Source of the DNA: Pseudonocardia halophobica
Lineage (GTDB): Bacteria; Actinomycetota; Actinomycetes; Mycobacteriales; Pseudonocardiaceae
Assembly (NCBI RefSeq): GCF_027922425.1
Contig: NZ_BSFQ01000010.1
Coordinates: 124,001-188,000 of the forward strand
DNA: 64,000 bases
Direction: 5' to 3'
In this document: positions 54,861 to 63,353 of the stretch, piece by piece
How the letters are laid out: each line of letters starts with the position of its first letter
Position numbering within the stretch: position 1 is the stretch's first letter
Notes under the pieces: generated by a model
The model's input: the letters and a program-made list of their open reading frames with translations, nothing else
What the model was told of the DNA's origin: nothing
Databases searched by the model: none
Translations under genes and position numbers: made by a program

Positions 54861-56528
54861 ATGATCGACAGGGACCGGGAGCGGCTGCTCGCCGGCGAGG
54901 TCGGGCGCATTCCGCGCCGGCCCGAGATCGTCGAGTCCTGGCGGCGCTCGCGGCTCTCCGGGGTCGATCCCGACCAGCTCGAGCTACCGCAGGCCCAGCC
55001 GGAGGAGAGCCGCTTCAGCCGCACCGCGACCCCGGTGCTGGAGGCCGCGGCGGACACGCTGGTCGGCGCCGACACGAGCCTGATGCTCACCGGCCCCACG
55101 GGCACGGTCCTGTGGCGCTGGACGGACACGGACGGCCTGCGCCGCCGGCTGGACCGGCGCTCGGTCGTGGTCGGCACCCAGTGGGCCGAGGAGCACGTCG
55201 GCACCAACGGGATCGGCACCGCGCTCGAGACCGCCCGTCCGGTCGTCGTCACCGGCGCGGACCACTACTCCGGCGCGTTGCACGGCTTCAGCTGTGCGGC
55301 CGCCCCGGTGCGGCACCCGATGACCCGGCGCGTGCTCGGCGCGCTGAACATGACCTGCCGCGCCGAGGACGCGAACCCGCTGGTCCGGCCCACGCTGCTC
55401 AAGCTCGTCCGGGAGATCGAGGCCGAGCTCTACGGCACCAGCAGCGCGCGGGAGCGCGAGCTGTTCCGGCACTACCTCAGCGCCCGGCGGCGCAGCTCGG
55501 CGGCGGCGGTCGTGGTGCTCGACGGCGACATCCTCATCGCCAACCGCGCCGGCGCCCGCCTCGAGCTGGACCACCGGGCCTGGTGGGCCCGGGCGGAGGA
55601 CGAGCTGGCCGGGGCCACCGAGGTGACCGTCCCGGCGGGACCGCACGGGCCGGAGGTCCGCTGCCGCACCGTGACGTCGGCGGGCCGGACCGTCGGCCTG
55701 ATCGTCACGGTCCCCGAGGCCGGCGAGCGGCCCGGCCTGCCCGCGAATCTGCCGGCCGCCCCCGCGTCGGGCGACGGGCTCGCCGACACCGTGCGCCGCC
55801 GGCTCGGCGCCGAGCCGCTCCTCGTGCACGGCGAGCCGGGCACCGGCAAGACGACCCTGCTCGGCGGCCTGGGCCTCGCGGTGCACGACGCCGCGCTGGT
55901 GCCCACGACCGGCCTGCCGGCCTGGCTCGACGGGGTGCGGGCCGCCCTGCGCGGCGGAGTGGCCCTGACCCGGCTCCACACGCTCGACGAGGCGGCCTGC
56001 GCGGCCCTCGGCGCGCTGCTCGACGACGTCGGCCGGCCCGCCCGGATCGCCGGCACCTGGTCCGGCGACCCCGCCGCCGCCACCCCGGCCCAGCAGGCGC
56101 TGCTCGACCGCTTCGGCCTCGACGCCGTCGTGGTCCCGCCGCTGCGCAGCCGCGCGGACGAGATCCCCGCGCTGCTCGACGGCCTGCTCGACGGGTTGAC
56201 GGTCGACCGCCGCGCGCCGCGGCCCCGGCTCACCCCGGCCGCGACCGAGCTGCTGCGCCGCCACCCGTGGCCCGGCAACCTCCGCCAGCTCGCCGGGGTC
56301 GCGCGCTGGCTGGCCCGGCAGGACCGCGCCGTCGTCGATGCCGACGACCTGCCCGCCCGGCTGCGCGCCGACGCCCCGCGGACCCGGCTGACCCCGATGG
56401 AGGCCGCCGAGGCCGACGCGATCCGGGAGGCCCTGCGGGACTGCGGGGGCAACAAGGTCGCCGCCGCCGCACAGCTGCAGATCGCCCGGTCCTCGCTCTA
56501 CCGGAAGCTGCGGGAGTTCGGGATCTAG
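54861..56528 (+). CDS. AcoR-like GAF / AAA+ / Fis-type regulator with degenerate sigma-54 module
   Basis: A 555-residue activator-like protein. N-terminal GAF-type sensor (ESWRRSRLSGVDPDQLEL ... EEHVGTNGIGTALETARPVVVTGADHYSGALHGFSCAAAPV), a shrunken AAA+ domain with Walker A GEPGTGKTT (near 330), and a C-terminal Fis helix-turn-helix (LRDCGGNKVAAAAQLQIARSSLYRKLREFGI). The GAFTGA loop that contacts sigma-54 is missing. Acetoin-catabolism activators have this build, and an acetoin/butanediol gene pair lies 3-5 kb away. Such GAF-Fis regulators occur in actinobacteria without sigma-54. Its stop codon interlocks with that of the convergent DUF2182 gene (CTAG). Confidence 0.82.
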   Translation: MIDRDRERLLAGEVGRIPRRPEIVESWRRSRLSGVDPDQLELPQAQPEESRFSRTATPVLEAAADTLVGADTSLMLTGPTGTVLWRWTDTDGLRRRLDRRSVVVGTQWAEEHVGTNGIGTALETARPVVVTGADHYSGALHGFSCAAAPVRHPMTRRVLGALNMTCRAEDANPLVRPTLLKLVREIEAELYGTSSARERELFRHYLSARRRSSAAAVVVLDGDILIANRAGARLELDHRAWWARAEDELAGATEVTVPAGPHGPEVRCRTVTSAGRTVGLIVTVPEAGERPGLPANLPAAPASGDGLADTVRRRLGAEPLLVHGEPGTGKTTLLGGLGLAVHDAALVPTTGLPAWLDGVRAALRGGVALTRLHTLDEAACAALGALLDDVGRPARIAGTWSGDPAAATPAQQALLDRFGLDAVVVPPLRSRADEIPALLDGLLDGLTVDRRAPRPRLTPAATELLRRHPWPGNLRQLAGVARWLARQDRAVVDADDLPARLRADAPRTRLTPMEAAEADAIREALRDCGGNKVAAAAQLQIARSSLYRKLREFGI

Positions 56529-57340
56529 GACATGTCGTCCCTCGGTGCCGTGCCGGGCACGGTGAGGCCCGGCACCGCGTCGGGGGCGACGAGGAGCAGC
56601 ACGCCGAGCGCGAGCAGCAGGACCGCCGTCGCGTAGGTCGTGAACCGGCGCCACGGCAACGTCTTCTCGAGCGTGATGAGCCCGGCGACGGCGGCCATCC
56701 AGGTGATGCTCATGACCCCCAGCGCGAACAGCGACGCCATCAGCGCCCAGCAGCACCCGACGCACCAGGCCCCGTTCTTCGCGCCCATCCGCACGGCGCC
56801 CCGGCGGCCCTCGCGCCAGGAGGTGAGCAGGAACCCGAGCGGGCTCGTGCACTTGGCGAGGCAGACGTCCTTGAGCGGCGTCAGCTCGTACCCGGCCGCG
56901 ACGAGGAGGGTGCCCCCGGCGATCCAGCGCCCCGCACCGTCCCACGCCGTGACGTCCCCGGGGACGTACCTGGCCGTCGTGGCGATCGCGAAGGCCGCCA
57001 GGCCGGCACCGGTCCAGGTCAGGACGTACCCCGCGGTGAACAACAGGGGGGACACCGGGGACCGCTCCCGGGTCAGGCGGGAGTACAGCGCGACGGTCGG
57101 GGAGACCGCCGGGAACATCATCGCGGCCATCATCACGACCCAGATGCCGAGGAACCAGCCGAGCTCGCCCAGGCCGGTCCACGGGCCCTCGTCCATGCCC
57201 TGCATCCGGCCGGCCGTCCACCACCAGGCGAGCGCGGCGAGGACGAAGAGGACGACGACCAGTCCGAGCCGGGCCCGGACGGCGGCGTACGCAGGCGCGA
57301 GACCGCCGGTCCGGCCGGAGTCCTGCGCCGGGGCGCTCAT
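56525..57340 (-). CDS. DUF2182 integral membrane protein, possible metal-binding
   Basis: A 271-residue membrane protein with about six or seven helices, including VVMMAAMMFPAVSPTVALYSR. Conserved cysteines occur in TPLKDVCLAKCTSPLGFL and KNGAWCVGCCWALM. DUF2182 proteins are described only as predicted metal-binding membrane proteins. It follows the DUF1326 gene by four bases, the usual partner. Transport or redox handling of a metal is a guess. Confidence 0.85.
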   Translation of the reverse strand: MSAPAQDSGRTGGLAPAYAAVRARLGLVVVLFVLAALAWWWTAGRMQGMDEGPWTGLGELGWFLGIWVVMMAAMMFPAVSPTVALYSRLTRERSPVSPLLFTAGYVLTWTGAGLAAFAIATTARYVPGDVTAWDGAGRWIAGGTLLVAAGYELTPLKDVCLAKCTSPLGFLLTSWREGRRGAVRMGAKNGAWCVGCCWALMASLFALGVMSITWMAAVAGLITLEKTLPWRRFTTYATAVLLLALGVLLLVAPDAVPGLTVPGTAPRDDMS

Positions 57341-57344
57341 CGGG

Positions 57345-57947
57345 TCAGGCGGCCCAGGAGAAGTCGGACGTGGACAACCCGGTCTTGCCCTCGTACCGGA
57401 TGCCGAAGGCGTCGATCCGCGAGCGCCGCGCCTCCGCCATGGTCAGGTTCGAGCCGACCGGGTGGAACATGCCGTCGAAGCGCACCGGCCGCCCGTCCTC
57501 GGCGCCGAACGGCACGATGTCCTCGACCTCGAAGTCGATCCGGTCGGGGACGCGCACGCGGTGCCGGAGCCCGTCGTGGTCGAGCTCGATCGCCGCCCGC
57601 TCGATCCCGACGACCTCGCCCACGAGGGGGGCCAGCGCGGCCATCGGGCCCCCGAGCTGCCCGCCGAACACCTTCACCAACTTGTCGAACTGCTCGTCGG
57701 TGGCCTCGTCGTCGACGAACATCCCGAGGCGCCAGTTGCCGTCCGTCATCACCTTCGGGGTGTCGATGATGGCGACCACCCGGCGGCCCCGGACGTCCGT
57801 GCCGTCGATCTCGCCGTCGACGATGTCGAAGGCCAGGGTCGCCCGGCAGAAGTCGTAGGTGGCGCCGTGGTCGAGCGTCAGGTTGCACGGGCACATCAGC
57901 TCGCACGAACACGTCTCGACGAATCGTCCCCTGAGGTTCCACGCCAT
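57345..57947 (-). CDS. DUF1326 domain protein
   Basis: A 200-residue soluble protein with an N-terminal cysteine cluster ETCSCELMCPCNLT (residues 11-24) that could bind metal. It has a mainly beta C-terminal part (IELDHDGLRHRVRVPDRIDFEVEDIVPFG). ATG 57947. Function unknown; it is found next to DUF2182 genes, as here, which suggests they work together. Confidence 0.87.
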   Translation of the reverse strand: MAWNLRGRFVETCSCELMCPCNLTLDHGATYDFCRATLAFDIVDGEIDGTDVRGRRVVAIIDTPKVMTDGNWRLGMFVDDEATDEQFDKLVKVFGGQLGGPMAALAPLVGEVVGIERAAIELDHDGLRHRVRVPDRIDFEVEDIVPFGAEDGRPVRFDGMFHPVGSNLTMAEARRSRIDAFGIRYEGKTGLSTSDFSWAA

Positions 57948-57998
57948 CGTCGGCTCCCTCCGCGAGGGCGACGATTGTCCGCTGCGGCGAACGGCCGG

Positions 57999-59057
57999 TC
58001 AACGGTCGTCCGACCTGCCGATCTGCCGGACGAGATCGAGGGCCCGCCCCAGCGTCGTCAGCCGCGCCTCGAGCGTGTCGCCGGCCGGGTAGAGCCGCAC
58101 GGTGTCCACGCCCGCGTCCCGCCAGACCCGCAGCCGGGCGCGGACCCTCTCCTCGGTGCCGATGAGCGTGGTGCCCAGCACCATCTCGTCCGTGATCAAC
58201 CCGGCCGCCCCGGCGCGGTCGCCGGCCTGCCACCGCTCGCAGACCTCGGCGGCGGCCTCCGCCCAGCCCTGCCGGCTGTAGGCCTCGTTGTAGAAGTTGG
58301 TGCTCGCCGAGCCCATCCCGCCGAGGCTGAACGCCAGGCCCTGCTTCCGCTCGGCGACCATCCCGCGCAGCTCGTCCTCGTCGGCGGCGAAGGCCACCTC
58401 GGCGCCCTGGCAGACGTCGAGGTCGGCGCGGGTGCGGCCGGCCGCGGCCAGGCCCTCGTCGAGCGGGCCGAAGTAGGCCGCGGCGCCCTCGGGGACGAAG
58501 CTCGTGCCGAGCCAGCCGTCGGCCGTCTCGCCGGTGAGCCGCAGCATCCGCGGGGACAGGGTGGCGAGGTAGATCGGGATGTCCGGGTTCGGCGCGGTGG
58601 ACAGCCGCATCGGCCGGCCCTCGCCGCCGGGCAGCGGGATGTGCACGGTCCCGCCGTCGAAGGCGATCTTCTCCCCCGCGAAGGCCTGCCGGATGACGGC
58701 GATCGTCTCCCGGGTCCGGGTGAGCGGGCGGGCGAAGGGGACGCCGTGCAGGCCCTCCAGGACCTGCGGGCCGGACGGGCCGAGGCCCAGGACGAACCGG
58801 CCCTCGGACATGTCCGCCAGCGTGAGCGCCGCCTGCGCGATCGCGACCGGCGTGCGCGTGCCGACCTGCACGATGCCGGAGCCGAGGGTGATCCGGTCCG
58901 TGCGTGCCGCCAGGTAGCCGAGGACGGACGGGGCGTCCGACCCCCACGCCTCGGCGACGAACACCGCGTCCATGCCCAGCTTCTCGGCCTCGACGACGAA
59001 CTCGACGGTCCGCCGGAAGTCGCCGCCCGAGCCCTCGACCGTGGTGGCGGTGCGCAT
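57999..59057 (-). CDS. LLM-class (F420-dependent) oxidoreductase
   Basis: A 352-residue luciferase-like TIM-barrel oxidoreductase, probably using coenzyme F420. Seen: EAEKLGMDAVFVAEAWGSDAPSVLGYLAARTDRITLGSGIVQVGTRTPV, then SEGRFVLGLGPSGPQVLEGLHG and PIYLATLSPRMLRLTGETADGW. Substrate unknown. The ATG shares one base with the stop of the SRPBCC gene upstream (TGATG), so the two are coupled. Confidence 0.9.
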   Translation of the reverse strand: MRTATTVEGSGGDFRRTVEFVVEAEKLGMDAVFVAEAWGSDAPSVLGYLAARTDRITLGSGIVQVGTRTPVAIAQAALTLADMSEGRFVLGLGPSGPQVLEGLHGVPFARPLTRTRETIAVIRQAFAGEKIAFDGGTVHIPLPGGEGRPMRLSTAPNPDIPIYLATLSPRMLRLTGETADGWLGTSFVPEGAAAYFGPLDEGLAAAGRTRADLDVCQGAEVAFAADEDELRGMVAERKQGLAFSLGGMGSASTNFYNEAYSRQGWAEAAAEVCERWQAGDRAGAAGLITDEMVLGTTLIGTEERVRARLRVWRDAGVDTVRLYPAGDTLEARLTTLGRALDLVRQIGRSDDR

Positions 59058-59563
59058 CACGCGCCCTCGACGCGCTTCTTGATCGCCTCGACGGTGCCGG
59101 TCATGTTCGCCTCGAACTCCCGCAGCCGGACGAAGACGATCTTCTGCTCCTTGTCCGGCATCCGGTCGATCGCCAGGCTCAGCCCCGACCGCGCCGGGCC
59201 CATCCGCACCCACTGCCGCAGCCGGGTGCCGCCGTCGGCGGGCTCGAGGGTGAAACGCCAGGTCGCGGTGGGGTTCTCGGGGTCCTCGACGGCCCACGCG
59301 AACACCCGCGGCTCCTCGCACTCGACCACGTGCGAGACGGTGGACCACTCCCCCAGCGCGTCGTGCGCGCTGTGGCCCCGGAACCGCGCCCCCACCGCCG
59401 GGGTGCCGCCCTCGAGCCACTCCACGCGCTGGACCTCGGGGCTCTGCCCGGGCATCGCCTCGACGTCGACCACCGCGGGCCACACCCGCTCCGGCGGCGC
59501 GTCGACCCAGGTCTCGACCTCGACGGTCGGCTGGTCGGCGTAGCGGGCTCCGGTCCACTCCAT
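59057..59563 (-). CDS. SRPBCC-family protein
   Basis: A 168-residue START-like fold protein: VEVETWVDAPPERVWPAVVDVEAMPGQSPEVQRVEWLEGG near the start, TWRFTLEPADGGTRLRQWVRMGPARSGL in the middle, and a long amphipathic C-terminal helix. It may bind a hydrophobic ligand that the coupled F420-type oxidoreductase acts on, but this is inferred only from the shared operon. Confidence 0.82.
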   Translation of the reverse strand: MEWTGARYADQPTVEVETWVDAPPERVWPAVVDVEAMPGQSPEVQRVEWLEGGTPAVGARFRGHSAHDALGEWSTVSHVVECEEPRVFAWAVEDPENPTATWRFTLEPADGGTRLRQWVRMGPARSGLSLAIDRMPDKEQKIVFVRLREFEANMTGTVEAIKKRVEGA

Positions 59564-59827
59564 CGGCGCGGCACTCCTCGTCCTCGGGGAAGTCGTCCCG
59601 GAGAGTGTCGCACGGAGAGTTGCGCACGAAAACCCAAGTGTCGTCCTGCCCCGCACCGCCGGTCGGTCCAGAACCCGCAGCGCCGATCCTCCGCGCGTGA
59701 TCGCCCTACCGACGAGTAGAGCGCTGCTTCGAAGATTCGCAGGTCACAGCCCGGTTGTGGGCATGCGGGGCGAGGCACGACACTCGACCCGGTATGCCGT
59801 CGCCGACTCGGAACCGGGTGCCACGAA

Positions 59828-60826
59828 ATGCAGGACCGCGCTCCGCGCCTCACCGGACTCGGGCACGCGTTGCCCGCCCGGGTCGTCACCAACGACGACC
59901 TCGCCAGGACGCTCGACACGTCCGACGAGTGGATCCGGAGCCGCAGCGGGATCGCCACCCGCCACCACGTCGACCCCGGCACCGCGACCTCCGACCTGGC
60001 CGCCGAGGCCGGCGCCCGCGCGCTCAAGGCCGACCTGCACACCGGCGGCACCGGCGAGGTCGACCTCGTCGTGCTCGCGACCACCACCCCGGACCGGACC
60101 TGCCCGGCCACCGCGCCGCTCGTCGCGCACCGGCTGGGCCTGGGCACGGTCCCGGCCTTCGACGTCAACGCCGTGTGCTCCGGGTTCCTCTACGGGCTGT
60201 CCACGGCGAGCGCGATGATCACCGCCGGCGCCGCGGACTCCGTGCTGCTGGTCGCCGCCGACACGTTCTCGACCATCGTCGACCCCGCCGACCGCCGCAC
60301 CGCCTTCCTCTTCGGCGACGGCGCCGGGGCCGCGGTGCTGCGGGCCGGCGGCGCCCGCACGGGGCACGCCCCCACGGTGCACGACATCGTCCTGGGCAGC
60401 GACGGCGGGCAGGAGGACCTGATCATCACGCCCGGCGGCGGCTCCCGCGAGCCCGGCTCCGACGAGCGCTGGTTCACCATGCAGGGCCAGGCGGTCTACC
60501 GCCAGGCCGTCGACCGCATGACCGGCTCCACCCGGGAGATCCTCGACCGCACCGGCTGGGCCGTCGACGAGGTCGACCGGTTCGTGGGCCACCAGGCCAA
60601 CCGCCGGATCCTCGACGCCGTGGCCCACCGGCTCGGCGTGCCCGCGGACCGGGTCGTCGCCAACCTCGACCGCGTCGGGAACACCGCCGCCGCGTCGATC
60701 CCGGTCGCCCTGTCCGACGCGCACGACCGCGGGATCCTGCGCCCCGGCGACAAGGTCGTGCTCACCGCGTTCGGCGGCGGGGCGACCTGGGGCGCGGCCA
60801 CGCTCACCTGGCCCGACCTGGGCTGA
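59828..60826 (+). CDS. 3-Oxoacyl-ACP synthase III family protein
   Basis: A 332-residue condensing enzyme of the FabH type. The Cys-His-Asn triad is seen: Cys117 in VNAVCSGFLYG, His in FVGHQANRRILDA (about 255), Asn in LDRVGNTAAASIPVAL (about 287). The GGGATWGAATL end is normal. It stands alone, without acyl carrier protein, FabD or ligase genes, so it may serve a specialised lipid or signal rather than housekeeping fatty acid synthesis. No strong ribosome site is visible. Confidence 0.9.
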   Translation: MQDRAPRLTGLGHALPARVVTNDDLARTLDTSDEWIRSRSGIATRHHVDPGTATSDLAAEAGARALKADLHTGGTGEVDLVVLATTTPDRTCPATAPLVAHRLGLGTVPAFDVNAVCSGFLYGLSTASAMITAGAADSVLLVAADTFSTIVDPADRRTAFLFGDGAGAAVLRAGGARTGHAPTVHDIVLGSDGGQEDLIITPGGGSREPGSDERWFTMQGQAVYRQAVDRMTGSTREILDRTGWAVDEVDRFVGHQANRRILDAVAHRLGVPADRVVANLDRVGNTAAASIPVALSDAHDRGILRPGDKVVLTAFGGGATWGAATLTWPDLG

Positions 60827-60867
60827 CGCCGCCCGTATCGACCGGTCCCTGGCCGGCGCCTGCCACC

Positions 60868-62727
60868 ATGGCGCCTGTGGACGATCTCGCGGGCTTCCTG
60901 GGGCGGACCGCGCCGTTCGGCTCGCTGCCGGAGCCCGAGCTGCGGCGGGTCGCCGGGGCGGCCGAGGTCGTCGACCATCCGCCGGGCGCGCAGATCCTCG
61001 ACGCGTTCGCGCAGGCCGGCGAGGCGGTCCACGTCGTGCTCTCCGGCCAGGTCGAGATGTGGACCGTCGACGACGCCTGCGACCGGCCGGCCGACGAGAC
61101 GGTCGGCCGCGGCGGGGTCTTCGGGCAGACGTCCGTCCTGACCGGCGCCGCCGTCGGGCCGCGGGCGGTGGCGCTCGGCCCGGTGCGGTTGGTGCGGATC
61201 CCGCGCAAGGCCGTGGCCTCGGCGTTCTCCTCCCCCGCCGGCGTCCGGCTGCTCGCCCACGACCTCTTCGAGGCCCGCAGTCGCACCGGCCCGGCGCCCC
61301 GCTTCCGGACCGTCGACGAGCTGGTCGTGTCCGAGCCCGTGCTCGGCACGCCGGGGACCACGGTGGCCGAGGCGGCGCGGCTGATGACCGAGCGGAGGGC
61401 GGGCTACGTCGCCGTGCCGGTCGGCGACGGCCGGTTCGGGCTGGTCACCGACGCCGTGCTGCGCGCGCGGGTCGTGGCCGAGGGGCGGCCCGGGGACACG
61501 CCGGTCACCGAGGTCATGACCCCGGTGGCCCGGACCGTGCGGACCGGCACCCCCACCGCCGACGTGCTGCAGGAGCTCACCGAGCACCGGCTCGACCTGC
61601 TGCTGGTCGTCGACGCGGACGGCCGGCTGCGCGGGGCGGTGGACCCGCAGGACTTCCTCGCCTCACCCTCGGCGGCCGGGGTGGTGCTGCGCGAGCAGGT
61701 GGTGCGGGCCGAGGGGCTCGACGACGTGGTGAGCCTCGCCCGCCGCCTCCCGCTCCTGCTCGGCGACCTCGTCCGGCAGCGGCGGGAGGCCTCGGAGACC
61801 ACGGCGGTGTATTCCACCGTGGTCGACGCCGTGATGCGGCGGGTCCTCACCCTGGTCCTCGCCGGGCGCCCGGACCTCGACGAGGCCGAGGTCACCTGGA
61901 TGCTGCTGGGCAGCAACGCCCGCCGCGAACCCACCCTCGGCTCGGACATCGACTCCGCGGTGGTGTTCGCCGAGTCCGTCGACGCGCGCCGGGCGGCCGC
62001 CTACCGGGGCGCGTTCGCCGAGGTCGCCGACGTGCTGCGCCGGGCGGGCCTGCGGGTCGACGCGCACGGCGCCACCCCGGCGTCGCCCGCCTTCGCGCGC
62101 ACGCGGTCCCAGTGGCGCGCGGCCGCCGAGCAGTGGCTGGTCTCGCCCCTGGACGACCAGGGGATGCTCATGGCGTCCCTGCTGCTCGACGGCCGCCCCA
62201 TCCAGGGCGACCCCGCCCGGCCCGTGGTGACCGAGGTGTTCGCCGGCGTGCGCGACCACCCGGCCACGATGAAGCTGCTGGTCCGGGAGTCGCTGTCGCA
62301 CCGCGCACACCTGCGCTCGGTGCGCGACGTGCTCGCCGGGCGCGGCGGCACGTTCGACCTCAAGGCGCACGCTCTGCGCCCGGTCGTCGAGATGGCCCGG
62401 TGGGCGGCGCTGAGCGTGCGGTCCCCCGAGCTGTCGACGCGGGCCCGGCTCGCCGCGGCGGCGGGCTCGATGCTGCTGCCCCGCGATCAGGGCAGCACGC
62501 TGATCGAGGTGTTCGAGGTGCTCCAGCGGGTGCGGCTGCGCCAGCAGCTCGCGCAGTTCGACCGCGGCGAGCCGCTGTCCGACGTCGTGTGGATGCGCCG
62601 CCTCACCCCGCTCGACCGCAGCCTGGTCGCGCAGTCGGTGCGGGAGATCGCCACGGTGCAGAAGCGGCTCTACAACCTGTTGCAGTACACCTCGCCGCAG
62701 GAGTGGGGCCGCCCCGACCACGCGTGA
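60868..62727 (+). CDS. Cyclic-nucleotide-binding / CBS / DUF294 nucleotidyltransferase-like protein
   Basis: A 619-residue multi-domain signal protein. Residues ~5-125: cAMP-type cNMP-binding fold (LSGQVEMWTVDD, GGVFGQTSVLTGA). Residues ~150-270: two CBS motifs (GTTVAEAARLMTERRAGYVAVPVGDGRFGLV; PTADVLQELTEHRLDLLLVVDADGRLRGAV). Residues ~310-480: DUF294 nucleotidyltransferase motif GSNARREPTLGSDIDSAVVF. The C-terminal DUF294_C helical domain follows. It resembles GlnD-like nucleotidyltransferases without the HD domain. Role unknown; probably senses a nucleotide. The ATG was chosen at 60868. Confidence 0.88.
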   Translation: MAPVDDLAGFLGRTAPFGSLPEPELRRVAGAAEVVDHPPGAQILDAFAQAGEAVHVVLSGQVEMWTVDDACDRPADETVGRGGVFGQTSVLTGAAVGPRAVALGPVRLVRIPRKAVASAFSSPAGVRLLAHDLFEARSRTGPAPRFRTVDELVVSEPVLGTPGTTVAEAARLMTERRAGYVAVPVGDGRFGLVTDAVLRARVVAEGRPGDTPVTEVMTPVARTVRTGTPTADVLQELTEHRLDLLLVVDADGRLRGAVDPQDFLASPSAAGVVLREQVVRAEGLDDVVSLARRLPLLLGDLVRQRREASETTAVYSTVVDAVMRRVLTLVLAGRPDLDEAEVTWMLLGSNARREPTLGSDIDSAVVFAESVDARRAAAYRGAFAEVADVLRRAGLRVDAHGATPASPAFARTRSQWRAAAEQWLVSPLDDQGMLMASLLLDGRPIQGDPARPVVTEVFAGVRDHPATMKLLVRESLSHRAHLRSVRDVLAGRGGTFDLKAHALRPVVEMARWAALSVRSPELSTRARLAAAAGSMLLPRDQGSTLIEVFEVLQRVRLRQQLAQFDRGEPLSDVVWMRRLTPLDRSLVAQSVREIATVQKRLYNLLQYTSPQEWGRPDHA

Positions 62728-62732
62728 TCGCA

Positions 62733-62777
62733 CGAACGGCGCTCCCGCTCACTCTTGGTGAACGAGAGCGCCGTTCG
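62733..62777. repeat. Dispersed intergenic hairpin, copy D
   Basis: A 20-bp imperfect stem (18 of 20 pairs; 62733-62752 with 62758-62777) and a 5-base loop. It starts CGAACGGCGCTC and sits between convergent stops, where it can act as a bidirectional terminator. Confidence 0.8.
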
Positions 62778-62789
62778 CTCAGCTGTGGA

Positions 62790-63305
62790 TCAGGCCGTCG
62801 ACTCGGCCCGCTTCGGCAGCACCCAGTCCGGCCGCGGGAAGTGGCAGGTGTAGCCCCACGGGATGCGCTCCAGGTAGTCCTGGTGCTCGGGCTCGGCCTC
62901 CCAGAAGTCACCCGCCGGCTCGACCTCGGTCACGACCTTCCCCGGCCAGAGCCCGGAGGCGTCGACGTCGGCGATGGTGTCCTCGGCGACGCGCTTCTGC
63001 TCGTCGTCGAGGTAGTAGATCGCCGAGCGGTACGACATGCCGACGTCGTTGCCCTGCCGGTTCTTCGTGGTCGGGTCGTGGATCTGGAAGAAGAACTCCA
63101 GCAGCTCGCGGTAGCTGGTCCGCTCCGGGTCGAACTCGATCTCGATGCCCTCGGCGTGCGTGCCGTGGTTGCGGTAGGTCGCGTTCGGGACGTCCCCACC
63201 CGTGTAGCCGACGCGCGTGGACACCACGCCCGGCCGCTTGCGGATGAGGTCCTGCATGCCCCAGAAGCAGCCCCCTGCCAGGATCGCCTTCTCGTAGCGG
63301 CTCAT
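62790..63305 (-). CDS. msrA: Peptide-methionine (S)-S-oxide reductase
   Basis: Repairs oxidised methionine in proteins. The 171 residues have the catalytic Cys13 in GGCFWG and the conserved [28 protein letters not shown]. The C-terminal half carries YHDP-like [15 protein letters not shown] and [21 protein letters not shown], whose Cys could be the resolving cysteine. ATG 63305 follows a GGGAG site; the in-frame GTG one codon upstream is less likely. Confidence 0.95.
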   Translation of the reverse strand: MSRYEKAILAGGCFWGMQDLIRKRPGVVSTRVGYTGGDVPNATYRNHGTHAEGIEIEFDPERTSYRELLEFFFQIHDPTTKNRQGNDVGMSYRSAIYYLDDEQKRVAEDTIADVDASGLWPGKVVTEVEPAGDFWEAEPEHQDYLERIPWGYTCHFPRPDWVLPKRAESTA

Positions 63306-63353
63306 CACTGCTCCCTTCTCGTGCTGTTCCCGCGCTGTGCAGTCCCACGCTCG

